64,000 nucleotides of DNA from Trichomonas vaginalis G3 (GCF_026262505.1 NC_067206.1:36781896-36845895); one strand, 5' to 3'; positions 1 to 10,743 are shown, counted from the first letter of the stretch. The notes: generated from the letters alone by a model not told the origin. Made by a program: numbers and translations.

Positions 1-2983
1 CAAGATGCTCTTTATCTCTGATGAAATTCTTTTTGAAATCTCTGAAATCTTTGTAAAGTTTAGGATTTGAGATCATGATTGTATGAAGCAAATCAAGCAT
101 TGCTTGATCATATGTTTGTTGTCTGACATATGAAACTTGGCCAATCAATGAAGCTGTTGTAGTTTCACTTCCTAAAGTGACTTGGCTTGGATTTGCCATA
201 ATTGAATTGGCTAAATATGTCTTAAACGAAGATTCACCAACAATAAGAATTGGCTCATTTGAAGGAATCAGAGAAGACAGGAAAACAGCATTCCAGAATG
301 AAGCAATTCCTTGGGTTGCTTGAATAACTTCCTCGTTATTGCTTTGTGAAGCAACTGATTTAATTCTAATATTCCCTTTAACGACATACTTTCCTTGTGG
401 AACTGCATTTGATAACAAAATATTTTCTAATTCTGAAGAGTTGACCTTTTGGAATGATTTTTCAACAATTTCTGATATTGTCTTTGAGGCTTGTTCTGGA
501 ACAGGACACATCATCCATGACATAAACAATGCGTGATAAATTTGAACCTCTTCAGGATTTGCAATATTCCATTTTTTATTACGGAAGATTTCAATCTGTT
601 CTGAGTTTGTGACTCGTTTACAGAATCTTCTAATTTCTCTGAATGACCATGGACGAATTGCTTCGTTGTGCTTGAATTCATTGTACAATAATTTAACAAA
701 ATTCGTCAAAAGCTTGTTCATAAGACTTAATTTATATTCTGATGTAATTTCTTTAATGACGTTAAATAGAGAACTCTCAGGAAATGGATATTCAAAACAA
801 ACCACACGTTTAAGAAGTACTTGTGGTAATGGTTTGCGACCAAACATTGTGCTATCATTTTGACAAGCAATGAAGAAATATTTTTCATGTATTTTAGTCG
901 TGCCTTCTGAAGGAATCTCGATTTCTTCACCAGGTTTCTGCTCTAATGCAATAACAAGAGATTGAAGGATTGTGTTATCTGCCAGGTTTGCTTCATCTGC
1001 AATGAAGAAACCTCCTTCTTTAATAGCACGAAGTAATTGTCCTTTCGAATTGTCACTGGTTCCGCGAGTAATTGTGATGTTTCCTATTAAATCCGATAAT
1101 TTTGTTTCTGCATTAAATGATACCTTATATGGGTTAAATTTTAATCCTTTTGCGAGTGCAACTGCAACTGATGTCTTTCCAAATCCCGTTCCACTTTGCA
1201 GGACAATATGTTGGCCGATGTTTTGCATCAATATTATAAGTGATACAATATTTTCTAGTTCTGGGGATTCTTTGAAGTAGAAACCTTTTGTTTCTCCTGT
1301 AATAGTTTTAAGTACTATATCTATGATACTGCGATCTAATTGTGGCGTTTTATGGTTGATATATATATCATACAATGCTTCAAAAACTTGAATTTGTATT
1401 TTTACATCGTTAAATTGAGGATATTTCGAGCATATTAGTCGTATTCCTGAAACAATCTTTGAAATATCGGAAATATTATTGATGTTAACAAGTCTTTTGA
1501 TTACTAAATAATTGATTGAAATATTATTTCCTTGATTTGACTCAATTAATGCAGAAACTAGTTCTTGGATTTGTTGATTTGAGTCCTCTTTATCAATTTG
1601 AGAATTTATTTCAACAATTGTGAAACGATTCTTTAATGCAGGAGATAAATTCTTTAATTGACTCTTAGATGCTGTAGCAATGATCTTGAAATCCTTATTG
1701 ATTTCAACTTGGAGATCTTCAAAGCATTCTGGAACATTGAATTTTGTGTTGTTAGTTGATTGTGTTTTCTCATTCAATAAAATATTTGAGTAAGCATCGA
1801 GAATTGGGTTGATTCTTTCAATAACTTGTGGAGAAGCGCTTTCAAGTTGATCAATGATTAGAACTAGCCCTTTACTTGCAGCCTTTATGATGGGACCATC
1901 TTTCCAATCTGCAATACGTAAAGAATTTGAGGACGTTGTGTAACCTCCCATCAAATCAGATGTTGTCATTTCAGGATGACAAACCATGAAAAGAGAACCG
2001 TTGTTTGAAAACAATTGTGATGCCCATTTTGCAATTTGTGTCTTTCCTGAGCCATCAGGGCCTACAATAAGTATAGGTTGATGATTTTTCATGAAGAATT
2101 GAATCTTCCTTAATGTACTTATTAGTATTTCATTCTTCCAAACATTTTGGATATGTTTATCTTGGATCATTTGGTTGATATCTATATCTGGGATATCAGT
2201 TTGGATTATTTCATTTTCTGAAAGTTTTTGTGGAATAAGAAAAGCCTTGTCTTGCCCCATAAGTGGTTCGTAGTAATACAATAGAGAGCGATAAAGGTCT
2301 TTTTCGTCATCAGTAGAAAGAAGAGCCATTTTCAAATTTCTTATTGTGAAACTATAGTCTTTGTTGCTATCATTAAAACATGAATAATGAAAACTAATGA
2401 CTTTGTCAATAGTTTCTTCTGAAATTTCTTTGTTGAAGTTTGAACAAAGAACTGTTAATTGATCATCTGTAAAATCCTCGAATTGAATAACTTGAAAATG
2501 AGATGTCAATTTTGATGTGAGCTTGTTACGCATTGATGCAAAAGAGCTATCTGAATCGTTTTGAGTAGCAATCAATTTGAATGCAGGATGCATTTTTATC
2601 GGGGCATTATTCAATGATGGATCATCAACGAACAATTCTTCAGTATCCAACGATGATTCAATGCATTGCAGAACATCTTCATGAGCAAGATTAAATTCAT
2701 CAAGAATGAGAGGGATTCCCTCTTTAAACGCTTTTGAGAAAGTTCCATACTCAAACTTTGGATTTGAGTCCTTGTCTAGGGTTAGGTTTCCTATGAGTTG
2801 ATCAATAGTCGTCTCCGAACTGAAATTAAATTTCAAAAATCCATTTGGATTATCAAAAATTTTCTCTGCAATTGTTGTTTTACCGCATCCTGTTGGTCCA
2901 ATGAGAAGTACAGGTATTCCCGAATTGGTAAATTTAATGATTTCATTCATCTTTTGAAGTATGAAGGTTGGCTGGTTGGCCAT
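1..2983 (-). CDS. Midasin-like dynein-related AAA+ ATPase, 5' part, runs off left edge
   Basis: About 994 codons are open from the ATG at 2983 to the window edge, so the gene is incomplete here. Three AAA modules are visible. The first has Walker A GPTGCGKT near residue 28 and Walker B LILDEFN. The second has GPDGSGKT near residue 304 and the third SGTGFGKT near residue 596 with Walker B FFIADEAN and sensor ACQND. A fourth module near the left edge has a degenerate loop (GESSFKT). Tandem AAA_5 modules of this sort in one chain are known from midasin (Rea1/Mdn1), which remodels pre-60S ribosomes, and from relatives such as VWA8. Unlike typical midasin, the first module starts almost at the N-terminus. 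The missing C-terminal MIDAS/VWA domain would decide between these families. The start is supported by an initiator 10 nt upstream. Confidence 0.8.
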   Translation of the reverse strand, partial: MANQPTFILQKMNEIIKFTNSGIPVLLIGPTGCGKTTIAEKIFDNPNGFLKFNFSSETTIDQLIGNLTLDKDSNPKFEYGTFSKAFKEGIPLILDEFNLAHEDVLQCIESSLDTEELFVDDPSLNNAPIKMHPAFKLIATQNDSDSSFASMRNKLTSKLTSHFQVIQFEDFTDDQLTVLCSNFNKEISEETIDKVISFHYSCFNDSNKDYSFTIRNLKMALLSTDDEKDLYRSLLYYYEPLMGQDKAFLIPQKLSENEIIQTDIPDIDINQMIQDKHIQNVWKNEILISTLRKIQFFMKNHQPILIVGPDGSGKTQIAKWASQLFSNNGSLFMVCHPEMTTSDLMGGYTTSSNSLRIADWKDGPIIKAASKGLVLIIDQLESASPQVIERINPILDAYSNILLNEKTQSTNNTKFNVPECFEDLQVEINKDFKIIATASKSQLKNLSPALKNRFTIVEINSQIDKEDSNQQIQELVSALIESNQGNNISINYLVIKRLVNINNISDISKIVSGIRLICSKYPQFNDVKIQIQVFEALYDIYINHKTPQLDRSIIDIVLKTITGETKGFYFKESPELENIVSLIILMQNIGQHIVLQSGTGFGKTSVAVALAKGLKFNPYKVSFNAETKLSDLIGNITITRGTSDNSKGQLLRAIKEGGFFIADEANLADNTILQSLVIALEQKPGEEIEIPSEGTTKIHEKYFFIACQNDSTMFGRKPLPQVLLKRVVCFEYPFPESSLFNVIKEITSEYKLSLMNKLLTNFVKLLYNEFKHNEAIRPWSFREIRRFCKRVTNSEQIEIFRNKKWNIANPEEVQIYHALFMSWMMCPVPEQASKTISEIVEKSFQKVNSSELENILLSNAVPQGKYVVKGNIRIKSVASQSNNEEVIQATQGIASFWNAVFLSSLIPSNEPILIVGESSFKTYLANSIMANPSQVTLGSETTTASLIGQVSYVRQQTYDQAMLDLLHTIMISNPKLYKDFRDFKKNFIRDKEHL

Positions 2984-2995
2984 AACCAAAAATGA
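2984..2995 (-). promoter_or_regulatory. Initiator (Inr) of the midasin-like gene
   Basis: On the minus strand the sequence TCATTTTTGGTT directly precedes the ATG. It fits the trichomonad initiator TCA+1, Y, T/A, with A+1 ten nucleotides upstream of the start codon. This favours the ATG at 2983 over an in-frame ATG eleven codons later. Confidence 0.65.
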
Positions 2996-4319
2996 TTTTA
3001 TGTCTTATGACTAGTCAAAAGTTAAGAGACATGATTATACATGGCACGGCGGGCGCAAAAAGTGACAAAATAGAATACCTATGGTGGCAAGACAAAGGAA
3101 ACATTTTTGTAAGGCAAACATTATATCAAATACCTTTACTTTGTAATAAGAAATATAATTATCACGAAATTACAAATAAATATTGTTTAATATAATTAAT
3201 AGCAAAATTCTTTTTTATTATTTCCCTTAAGACCTTACTTATTAAGTATACGTATAACAAGCTTGTACTGCATGTATTAGTTAATAGAACAAAAGAAAAT
3301 GAGCTCAAATGAAAAAAATTTTCATGCTATTTTGGAAATATGCATATTCGAAGTATGAGAGTTGTAAACACTGAGAATTTTAAGCTTTGGTTGATGATAG
3401 TCTTTAATTTTTCTTGAAGTAGTAAATTATTTGATATGAAAATTTAATGGCCAGCATAATCAATCGTGCGTTTCGTTTCTTGATTGAGAAACGATGATTG
3501 TGTGCTAATGAATTATTGCGTCTGACAGGTTATGATTATGGATACCTGAAATTAAGCTTTTATGGGAAACATCACCGAGCGCCATTTGGCGCCCCTAATG
3601 CTGTTTCTATCGGTATGATTAAGGAGCTTTCTTATGCACTTTCATCACTTGAACTTGAACGCTACAAGATATATGCCCCCCTCCCAATGGGAGGTGGGAG
3701 CAAAAATTGAAATGTTTACATTGATTTTTGAATACTTTACAAGCGCCCCTCCCAGTGGGCGCGGGCGCAAGTGATCGGGTCAAAAAAAATCATAAAAATA
3801 TTCAAAATTGCGATTTTAATAGATGTTTAAGAAGTAAATTTATTAATAACGATATTTCATAGTACAAAATGTGTTCAATCTCTTCGTAAATCATTCAAAA
3901 AAATCAAAAGAATTTCCAAAATTCAATTTTTTTAGTAAAATTTATATCTTTTTCTATCGTCTCCTCCCCACCAGTGGGAGCCACCGGAGTAGGGTTGTAC
4001 AAACTGGCACGCCTGCTGGCACACCTTTTTTGGCCAGCTGGCACGATTTTTTTAAAAAACACATTAAAAAAGTCACTTTTTGCCCCATCTAATGAGATTT
4101 TTTTTTACAATTTTTTTCCCCTTATTTTTCAATTTAGATATGATTTTAAGCTCTCCAAATTGAAGTTTACCTGATGTTTCTTAGTTTTTATGATAATAAA
4201 ATGTTGCAAAGTTGAGTTTGGATTCAATAAATTTAAGAAAATTTTATTTTACAATGAAATTATAAGAAAGGATGTTTTTATCCTATGTCAAAGAGAATAC
4301 ATTTGTAGATCCCGACTTT

Positions 4320-5433
4320 TAGGGTTGTTAAAAATATCAAAAATTAGCGTTTTGAAGACACCATGGTGTCTTATAATTTTCCCTTCCTTATTGGCGTGTA
4401 GAAATAAATGCGCCAATAGATTGAAGAAGAAGAATTGTTTTTCTCTTAATGAACTTTAATCCTTTTGATATAAGAATATTAAAAACATTAATATAATTTC
4501 GATTTCGGAAATTAAATTTCCAAATTTTTTGTCGATTTCAGAAATAACAGGATCCCGCATCCAACACGCAACAACAAAACACAAAACACACTTTTTGGTT
4601 CTTTCATCGTTTTAATCGTAATTTATGTAATACATGATTTGGATAAATTTTACAAAAATAGAACGTATATTATATTCTTTTCAAAGATTCTTGCAAATCA
4701 TCAAAAATAATTGTATTTTAAAAAACGATCAAATTATCCTTTCATTATTTTAAACTTAAATTAGTTTTTATGATTGACTAAAGCAATCATATTTATTCAT
4801 CATTAAATAAACAAAAAAATAATATTTGAGAGTTATTTCAAAAAAAACACATTGAATTTATTAATTTGTCTCAATTTCAGTATTATAAATTTTATAATTT
4901 CAATATTTTGAAATACACTTTTTAATATTTCAATATTTATGATGTTTCAATGTATTAAGTGGTCTCAAATTGAGCTTCTCAAATATAAGTTGGCCTATTC
5001 AAATAATAAAATTAAATAATATTTAAAATAATAAATAAAAGTGATTGAGGTCATAGCAAAACGGCTGTTTCAGTCATTAATTCTTAAAAATAAAAAGGGT
5101 AAAAACTAAATAAAATGGGTAAAATTCAATAGTGTCTATGCTATCGTTCAATTCGAAGGTGTCTTTTGAAACCGCAAGACACATTGAATTTTTGAATAGT
5201 GTATTATGGTTTGATAGACACCAATGAAAAAAATAAAATGATATTTATTTTAAATATATAAGATCCTTATATAAAATATAAATATTTTATCGTTTTATTT
5301 TCTTGTTTTAGAAATGTTTTTTATTGAAAAATCAATAAAACTTACTCCAAAATAAAATTTTTGATTTAAAGACACTATGATGACACCAGGCAAATCTTCC
5401 AAGACACCTATCCTCGGGAATCTAACAACCCTA
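4320..5433. mobile_element. Second hAT-like element nested inside the first
   Basis: The termini are TAGGGTTGTTA and its inverse TAACAACCCTA, flanked by a perfect 8-bp duplication CCGACTTT (4312-4319 and 5434-5441). The first eight terminal bases match those of the host hAT element, so the two are related but distinct families. GACACC/GGTGTC motifs recur near both ends. There is no transposase frame in its 1,114 bp. Confidence 0.8.
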
Positions 5434-5865
5434 CCGACTTTTGACATGGTTGAAAATTCCAAAAAAAAATTCAAAATTTAAAAAAAAAAATTAAAAAATA
5501 TAAATTTCATGTTAAAAAATGATTTTTGAAATTTTTTTGGAAAAATAGAATGTCATATTTTTATGTTTTATTGCTATTTTTTACGAAATCAATAAAATAT
5601 TTGTTAATTTGGCTGAGATTATAAATAAAATCTTTCTAAATCTTGCAATTGATTGCTAAAATCTGTTTTATGTATTAATTGGCATTGAGATTCGTTATAA
5701 AAGAATGCGAATTATTTTGTATGAGTAAACGTATTTTGTAAAATTTCAAATTCTCTTCTCTCATTACTTACCTTAGATCTCTCGGCTTTTAGCTCTCAGA
5801 TTTCGCTCATAGAACTCAGGTTTTAGTTATGTACTCATAGATGTATCATTACTGCCCGCAGATCT

Positions 5866-6138
5866 CTCATTACTACCTTACTAACCAGATCTTAACTCTC
5901 ATTACTACCTTACTAACCAGATCTTAACTCTCATTACTACCTTACTAACCAGATCTTAACTCTCATTACTACCTTACTAACCAGATCTTAACTCTCATTA
6001 CTACCTTACTAACCAGATCTTAACTCTCATTACTACCTTACTAACCAGATCTTAACTCTCATTACTACCTTACTAACCAGATCTTAACTCTCATTACTAC
6101 CTTACTAACCAGATCTTAACTCTCATTACTACCTTACT
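5866..6138. repeat. 32-bp minisatellite, about 8.5 copies
   Basis: The unit reads CTCATTACTACCTTACTAAC followed by CAGATCTTAACT and repeats at exact 32-bp spacing from 5866. The copies are almost identical, indicating recent expansion or homogenisation. It lies inside the outer hAT-like element, to the right of the nested one. Confidence 0.95.
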
Positions 6139-6650
6139 CATCAGATATCTAATTATTTACATATGATTTCTCACATCTCACTCAAGTCTCATTACTTACC
6201 CTATCTTTTTAACCTTTTCTGATAATTACTGAAATAACTAAATCCTTTTTTTAGTTTAATTCTGATATTAAATTTTTAAAATCTCTTTAATTTTTTGAAC
6301 TACGCCTTTAATTTGTAATTGCCGATTTCACAGATTTGAACCATTTAATAAAATAACATTATTCAACTTATTCATATCAAACATGGTAGTTTGATTTTCA
6401 GATCTACATTTTAAAAACCTCTTTATTATCTTGAGTTATACTTTTATTATATAATACCTGAGTTCATAACTGAAAACTCTTAATTAGAGTACAATATTCA
6501 ACTTAATCATAACAAGATTTGTTGAATTTCAAATTTGATTTATATCTTCCATCACTTAAAACTCTCACAGCTTACAATATAAGCTAAAAAGTATATTTTC
6601 ATAGTAATAAAATTAATTATTAAATTTTTACTTTTTCCTTTCCAAAACTA

Positions 6651-6724
6651 GAAAAAAAGGAAGGGAAAAGGGAAAAAGAAGAAAGAAAAGAGAAAAAGAA
6701 AAAAGAAGAGAAAAGAAGAAAAAA
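6651..6724 (+). repeat. Polypurine tract
   Basis: About 74 consecutive bases are A or G. It lies inside the outer hAT-like element shortly before the long hairpin. Confidence 0.9.
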
Positions 6725-6763
6725 TAATAATGAGCATATTATATAATTGTGGTCATAGGCCGA

Positions 6764-6812
6764 GTGGCGTGGAAAGGGTGGAGCCCTTCGGGCTCCACCC
6801 TTTCCACGCCAC
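6764..6812. repeat. Perfect 23-bp hairpin with TTC loop
   Basis: The left arm 6764-6786 begins GTGGCGTGG and ends GGAGCCC. The right arm 6790-6812 is its exact complement, leaving a 3-base loop. It is GC-rich in AT-rich surroundings and resembles in style the other short-loop hairpins of this window at 49.9, 50.1 and in the Maverick ends. Confidence 0.95.
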
Positions 6813-6972
6813 GAGGCCCGATTTTTGGCCACTTTTTTGATTTTGGCCGCGTGCCAGCTCCTGGCAGGCGGCCCGCAAAATTGTGCCAGTTTGTACAACC
6901 CTACACCGGAGGCGCGGGCGGCGCCGCTGGCGCCAAAAAAGTAGCGCCCATCGTGCCATGTATAGAAATGAT

Positions 6973-7380
6973 ATACTAGTAATCACTCATTATTGTTTCT
7001 TAATTAATTGAATTGCTTTTTATATGGCATTCGAAAAAAAATGCTAAAAGTAATCAAGCATGTTTTATTGACAATTATTCTAGTGAGTAATCGTCAATGC
7101 CCATATAATTTTTCACAATTACAAGGTTTAATAAAACACTTAACTTTAGACGATTATAACGTATTTTAACTACAAAATAATGGCGGGAATCGTATGTTCA
7201 TCACAAATATTGAGAAATGAATAATGCTTAAGATTAAACGAATTTGTTCAGTATTCAAAATCAAAAGCAAATGAATTTGTTCAGTATTCAAAATCAAATT
7301 CCCATAAATTTTTGTTTTGATTTTGCTTGTCAAACAAAAATTATTTAATTGAGTATTATGATTTAACACTTTTACTCTTA
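6973..7380. other. Intergenic, no gene seen
   Basis: AT-rich sequence between the transposon nest and the discoidin-like gene. The only structure noticed is a 26-bp direct repeat around GTTCAGTATTCAAAATC at about 7239 and 7272. Confidence 0.6.
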
Positions 7381-8016
7381 TTATAAATAAACAATAGAAG
7401 AAATTAGCAAATATAAAAAACGAAAATGGAAACAAAATAGGTTATTATCCGTGCAGAAGTTCTTCATAACATAGAAATCAAGCCATGCAATATATTGTCC
7501 ATGTCCATAATGTCCATTTGCTAAATCAGTTTCTCTTAAGCGAAAATATCTAAAATAACCTTTTGTATTGAAAAAATACTCAGTTTCTAGATTGATATTA
7601 GTAATTCTCGTCGAGTTCGTTTCCTGGAATAATGTATAAAAGGTTTTATTATCATTCGAAAATTCTAGCGCATAACTTGGTTGGTAAATATCCCATGGAT
7701 ATCCAGTATTGTATTCTTTTTTATCTTTTATTCCTCGAATTTTCATTCCAGTTAACAAGTATTCTGTCTTTAAATCTATTAGCATGTAATTATCTACTTG
7801 AGTATAGAGGAACCATATATTACTATTGTTGTACTCACACAAGTACTGACAACTTTTAATATTATTATCAACCAGAATTTGATTCTGATAAATGGAAATA
7901 TAACCCCGATCAACAAGGCCTTTCCCATGGTTGGCAAGTAATGATTTAAATAGTAAAACATTATGGTACAAATATTGAATACATGATTTGAAGAATTTAT
8001 GAAAAGTGACATTCAT
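7381..8016 (-). CDS. Discoidin-like (F5/8 type C) hypothetical protein
   Basis: A 211-residue frame with a real ATG. The middle (about residues 70-185) has the feel of a galactose-binding-like jelly roll: hydrophobic strands around YMLIDLKTEYLLTGMKI, then SYALEFSNDNKTFYTLF, and a closing YFRYFRLRETD. The last 25 residues are hydrophobic and might be a membrane segment. The family assignment is inference from this pattern; in discoidin proteins the fold binds glycans or lipids. No initiator is evident just upstream. Small proteins of this type seem to be multicopy in trichomonads, so it could also be a decayed member. Confidence 0.55.
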   Translation of the reverse strand: MNVTFHKFFKSCIQYLYHNVLLFKSLLANHGKGLVDRGYISIYQNQILVDNNIKSCQYLCEYNNSNIWFLYTQVDNYMLIDLKTEYLLTGMKIRGIKDKKEYNTGYPWDIYQPSYALEFSNDNKTFYTLFQETNSTRITNINLETEYFFNTKGYFRYFRLRETDLANGHYGHGQYIAWLDFYVMKNFCTDNNLFCFHFRFLYLLISSIVYL

Positions 8017-8249
8017 TTAAGTTTCATAAAGATTTTTAGATATGATAAACATTTATGTGTGATTTGCAGTGTGAAATCTATTATATCTGAAGCAGTAGAT
8101 TGAAATTGAAATGAGAATTTTGAAATTTACGTTGATTAGATTTCCGGATTGAAAATCTATATTCTATTCTTCGTGGTGAATATATTTTTAAATAAAACAT
8201 TTAATTGTGAGCCCATAAAATGAACGAGTGAAAAAAAAAATTCTAAAAA

Positions 8250-10214
8250 ATGGATGAATTGGCTCCAGAAAACCGGAAAATCAAATACATTGCTGATATA
8301 ATTATACCAGATAAGCTAAAAAAGTATGTAGAGCTAGAAAATATGGTTTTTAGTATAACCAAATCATCTGAAAGAGTAGTTCTAGATTTTATCAATAAAA
8401 ATTTCACAGAAGAAGAGATGTCATTCATACCAAACTTAATATTATACGTATCGAAATTCCGATGTCATCAAATTGATCCATTAACTCTGCTATATATGTC
8501 ATTTACTGTACAACATGGATTTTCATTGCCACTTGATAGCATTCAGAACTACAATTTAGCTTTTGCAGACTGTCTAATGCACCGAGGCGCATTTTCTGAG
8601 ACCGAAAGAAGCAAAAATCGACAAACAGAATTGATTAACCAACAAGAAACCGACCATATTACATTCGAACAGACATTACAAGGTTATAAAGATCCAACAT
8701 GCATCGAATATTTGATCAAAATCGACAATTTAGAGGGTGTTAAAGAAAAAAGCGTAGATTACATAGGAGACGATACAAAGAAAGTGAAAATCAGCAAAGA
8801 TGATTACCCAAGACCAGATAAACAGATGACTCCTATCAATCTGGCTGCTTTTTACGGATCTTATAATTCATTTCATTTTTTCCTTCTCAATTCCGGCAAA
8901 ATCACTCAAGATACAGTCCGGGCTGCAATACAAGGCGGTAACATGGATATCGTTAAGTATGTCTACCCAGAAATCAGACATTCATACCCAGAAGTTAACG
9001 ATAAAAGTCGAGCTTTTAATTGGGCCATTCATTGGCATCATAACAATATTGCTGATTATCTTTTGAGCGAAGGAGCGACATGCAAGCTTTCCAAGAATAA
9101 TTTCTACCATTGGTACAACATAAACGCAGCTTTGTTTATGATACAAAATGGAAAAGTTCCAATTGACAATAGAGAACTTTTAGAAGCATTAAAAGCTCTT
9201 CAACAACGCAATAACATTGCTTCATTCCGTGCTTATCTTCTTTACGCTTGTCCTATTGATTTCCTTCAACGCGTTGGCGATGAGATTTTGTTTGCTGTCT
9301 GTAAATCAGGAAGTATGACGGCTGCAAGATTATTGTTAGAACTCGGAGTTAATCCGAATTCAGAGGATGGCGCGAAAGAACAAGCATTAAATATTGCATG
9401 CGAACAAGGTCATGAAGCACTTGTTAAACTGTTGCTTGAGAATGGAGCGAAAGTTGATTGTTTTGATGAGAAAAACTGTTATCCTTTACATAAAGCAATC
9501 GGCGCAAAAAGAGAAAAAATTGTCAATTTGTTGTTTTCTCGCAATCCTGATTTAAACATAAAAACAAAGCAAAACGAGTCCCTTTTGATTGTCAGTTGTC
9601 GTATGATGATGTTTGGCATTGCAAAGACACTCATAAAGAAAGGTGCAGACATCAATTTCCCTGATTGGAATGGAATGACAGCTTTTCATTATGTTTGCGA
9701 ATTCAGTGATAGAGATACTGTTGAATTTTTCATCTGGAATGGTGCTGACATCAATAAAGAAACTGATGCTGGAATGACGCCATTCCATTTCGTTTGCAAA
9801 GGTGGTAAAATGGAAACTATTTCGTTACTTATTGCAAATGGTTGCACACTAAATCCAAAGACAACATTGAACAGAGAAACAACTCCGTTACATTTCGCGT
9901 GTATGAGTGGAAATCTGATAATTGTTAAGTTTTTGGTCGAAAAAGGTTATAATATCAACATGAAATCGTGCATTGCTGATGGAGGAATGACTCCACTTCA
10001 CTATGCATGCCAAGGGGGACATTTCGAGATCGCAAAATTCCTGATTTTGAAGGGAGCTGACACAGAAATTTCATCTGATTTGGCTTCTGATTCAAAGACT
10101 GCGTCAATGTTCGCATCGGATTACTTAGATCGAGCATTGAACTCAGGAGATATCCAAAGGATTAATATTGGAACTGAATTTAAGAAATTATTCCAAAGTT
10201 TATCTGTTAGTTAA
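8250..10214 (+). CDS. Ankyrin-repeat protein (654 aa)
   Basis: The first 190 or so residues are an alpha-helical region like the N-terminal part of trichomonad ankyrin proteins. From about residue 192 to 625 there are ankyrin repeats with the usual signature, for example TPLHYACQGGHFEIAKFLI and TAFHYVCEFSDRDTVEFFI. Early repeats are degenerate and the C-terminal ones canonical. There is no signal peptide or membrane segment, so it is likely cytoplasmic and a protein-binding scaffold. Its partner cannot be read from the sequence. The stop codon overlaps a TAAA motif, as is common at trichomonad 3' ends. Confidence 0.9.
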   Translation: MDELAPENRKIKYIADIIIPDKLKKYVELENMVFSITKSSERVVLDFINKNFTEEEMSFIPNLILYVSKFRCHQIDPLTLLYMSFTVQHGFSLPLDSIQNYNLAFADCLMHRGAFSETERSKNRQTELINQQETDHITFEQTLQGYKDPTCIEYLIKIDNLEGVKEKSVDYIGDDTKKVKISKDDYPRPDKQMTPINLAAFYGSYNSFHFFLLNSGKITQDTVRAAIQGGNMDIVKYVYPEIRHSYPEVNDKSRAFNWAIHWHHNNIADYLLSEGATCKLSKNNFYHWYNINAALFMIQNGKVPIDNRELLEALKALQQRNNIASFRAYLLYACPIDFLQRVGDEILFAVCKSGSMTAARLLLELGVNPNSEDGAKEQALNIACEQGHEALVKLLLENGAKVDCFDEKNCYPLHKAIGAKREKIVNLLFSRNPDLNIKTKQNESLLIVSCRMMMFGIAKTLIKKGADINFPDWNGMTAFHYVCEFSDRDTVEFFIWNGADINKETDAGMTPFHFVCKGGKMETISLLIANGCTLNPKTTLNRETTPLHFACMSGNLIIVKFLVEKGYNINMKSCIADGGMTPLHYACQGGHFEIAKFLILKGADTEISSDLASDSKTASMFASDYLDRALNSGDIQRINIGTEFKKLFQSLSVS

Positions 10215-10743
10215 AAAAATAATGTTTATAATAAAATATTCTATTAACTATTTAACCTACAGCTTACCTCATAGAAAATCATATCTTAAATCGTTAATAT
10301 TGAAATTCAAATTAACATTTTATTGATAATAATGTCCTAAGATGAATACCGTGAAATTTTTAAATGAATTAAAAACGAAGTTCAATGGAATTATTAGAAA
10401 CTGTCATTATATGAAAAATATTTATTTGAAATTTGGTTAAAGAAGGGTTTAAAGTAATTCCAAATTAACTTAAAGTGATCAAAAAATGATTTAATAAATG
10501 AGAAAATTAGATTAATTGAAATTATTGACCAAATTTATGGCATTGATATGAAATTCTCCATCATTATGATTAAACATCTCATCAGTATCGAAAATTAGGA
10601 GAAAAACTAGCTTTATTCAAAGAAATTTTGAAAGATAGAGACATTATTAAAATAAAAAAAAATTAGAAGAATTTAAGAGGTTGAAACTTATATATATCTA
10701 AAGAACATAATTTTTATTGTTGTAAACCAAACAAAGATTAAGA
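10215..10743. other. Intergenic between convergent genes, nothing recognised
   Basis: AT-rich sequence between the 3' ends of the ankyrin and PLD-like genes. I see no repeats with clear structure and no credible frame. Confidence 0.6.

Larger units (their letters stand above)
3990..6903. mobile_element. hAT-like non-autonomous element inserted in MULE copy 1
   Basis: The element starts TAGGGTTGTACAAACTGGCA and ends with the inverse of that sequence. It is flanked by a perfect 8-bp duplication, CACCGGAG (3982-3989 and 6904-6911). An 8-bp duplication plus YAGGG termini is diagnostic of the hAT superfamily. The MULE copy at 58.5 kb carries the same site once, uninterrupted. Both ends carry extra CTGGCAC/GTGCCAG motifs, like the subterminal repeats that hAT transposases bind. 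No transposase is visible; the 2,914 bp is AT-rich and holds a second hAT-like element, a minisatellite, a polypurine run and a long hairpin. Confidence 0.85.
3036..6963. mobile_element. MULE-like non-autonomous DNA transposon, copy 1, split by a hAT-like element
   Basis: The ends are inverted and begin TATACATGGCACG followed by a GGGCGC block. The flanks AGACATGAT (3027-3035) and AGAAATGAT (6964-6972) match at 8 of 9 positions, as expected of an old 9-bp target duplication. Without the inserted element and its 8-bp duplication the body is about 1,006 bp, matching the 1,003-bp copy at 58,547-59,549, which is in the opposite orientation. No transposase frame is present. The longest internal frame (3498-3710, 70 codons) is shared with copy 2 and I do not recognise it. 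Assignment to Mutator-like elements rests only on the 9-10 bp duplication and inverted ends. It lies about 50 bp upstream of the midasin-like gene. Confidence 0.7.

Noticed and set aside
3498-3710. 70-codon frame ending PLPMGGGSKN as a host gene
   Set aside because: It is part of the MULE-like repeat and recurs in the second copy; no domain or initiator supports it.
5866-6138. CRISPR-like array
   Set aside because: The 32-bp units follow each other with no spacers, in a eukaryotic transposon; it is a minisatellite.
6620-6986. Frames on both strands over the hAT right end
   Set aside because: They arise from the polypurine run and the GC-rich hairpin; composition is not protein-like.
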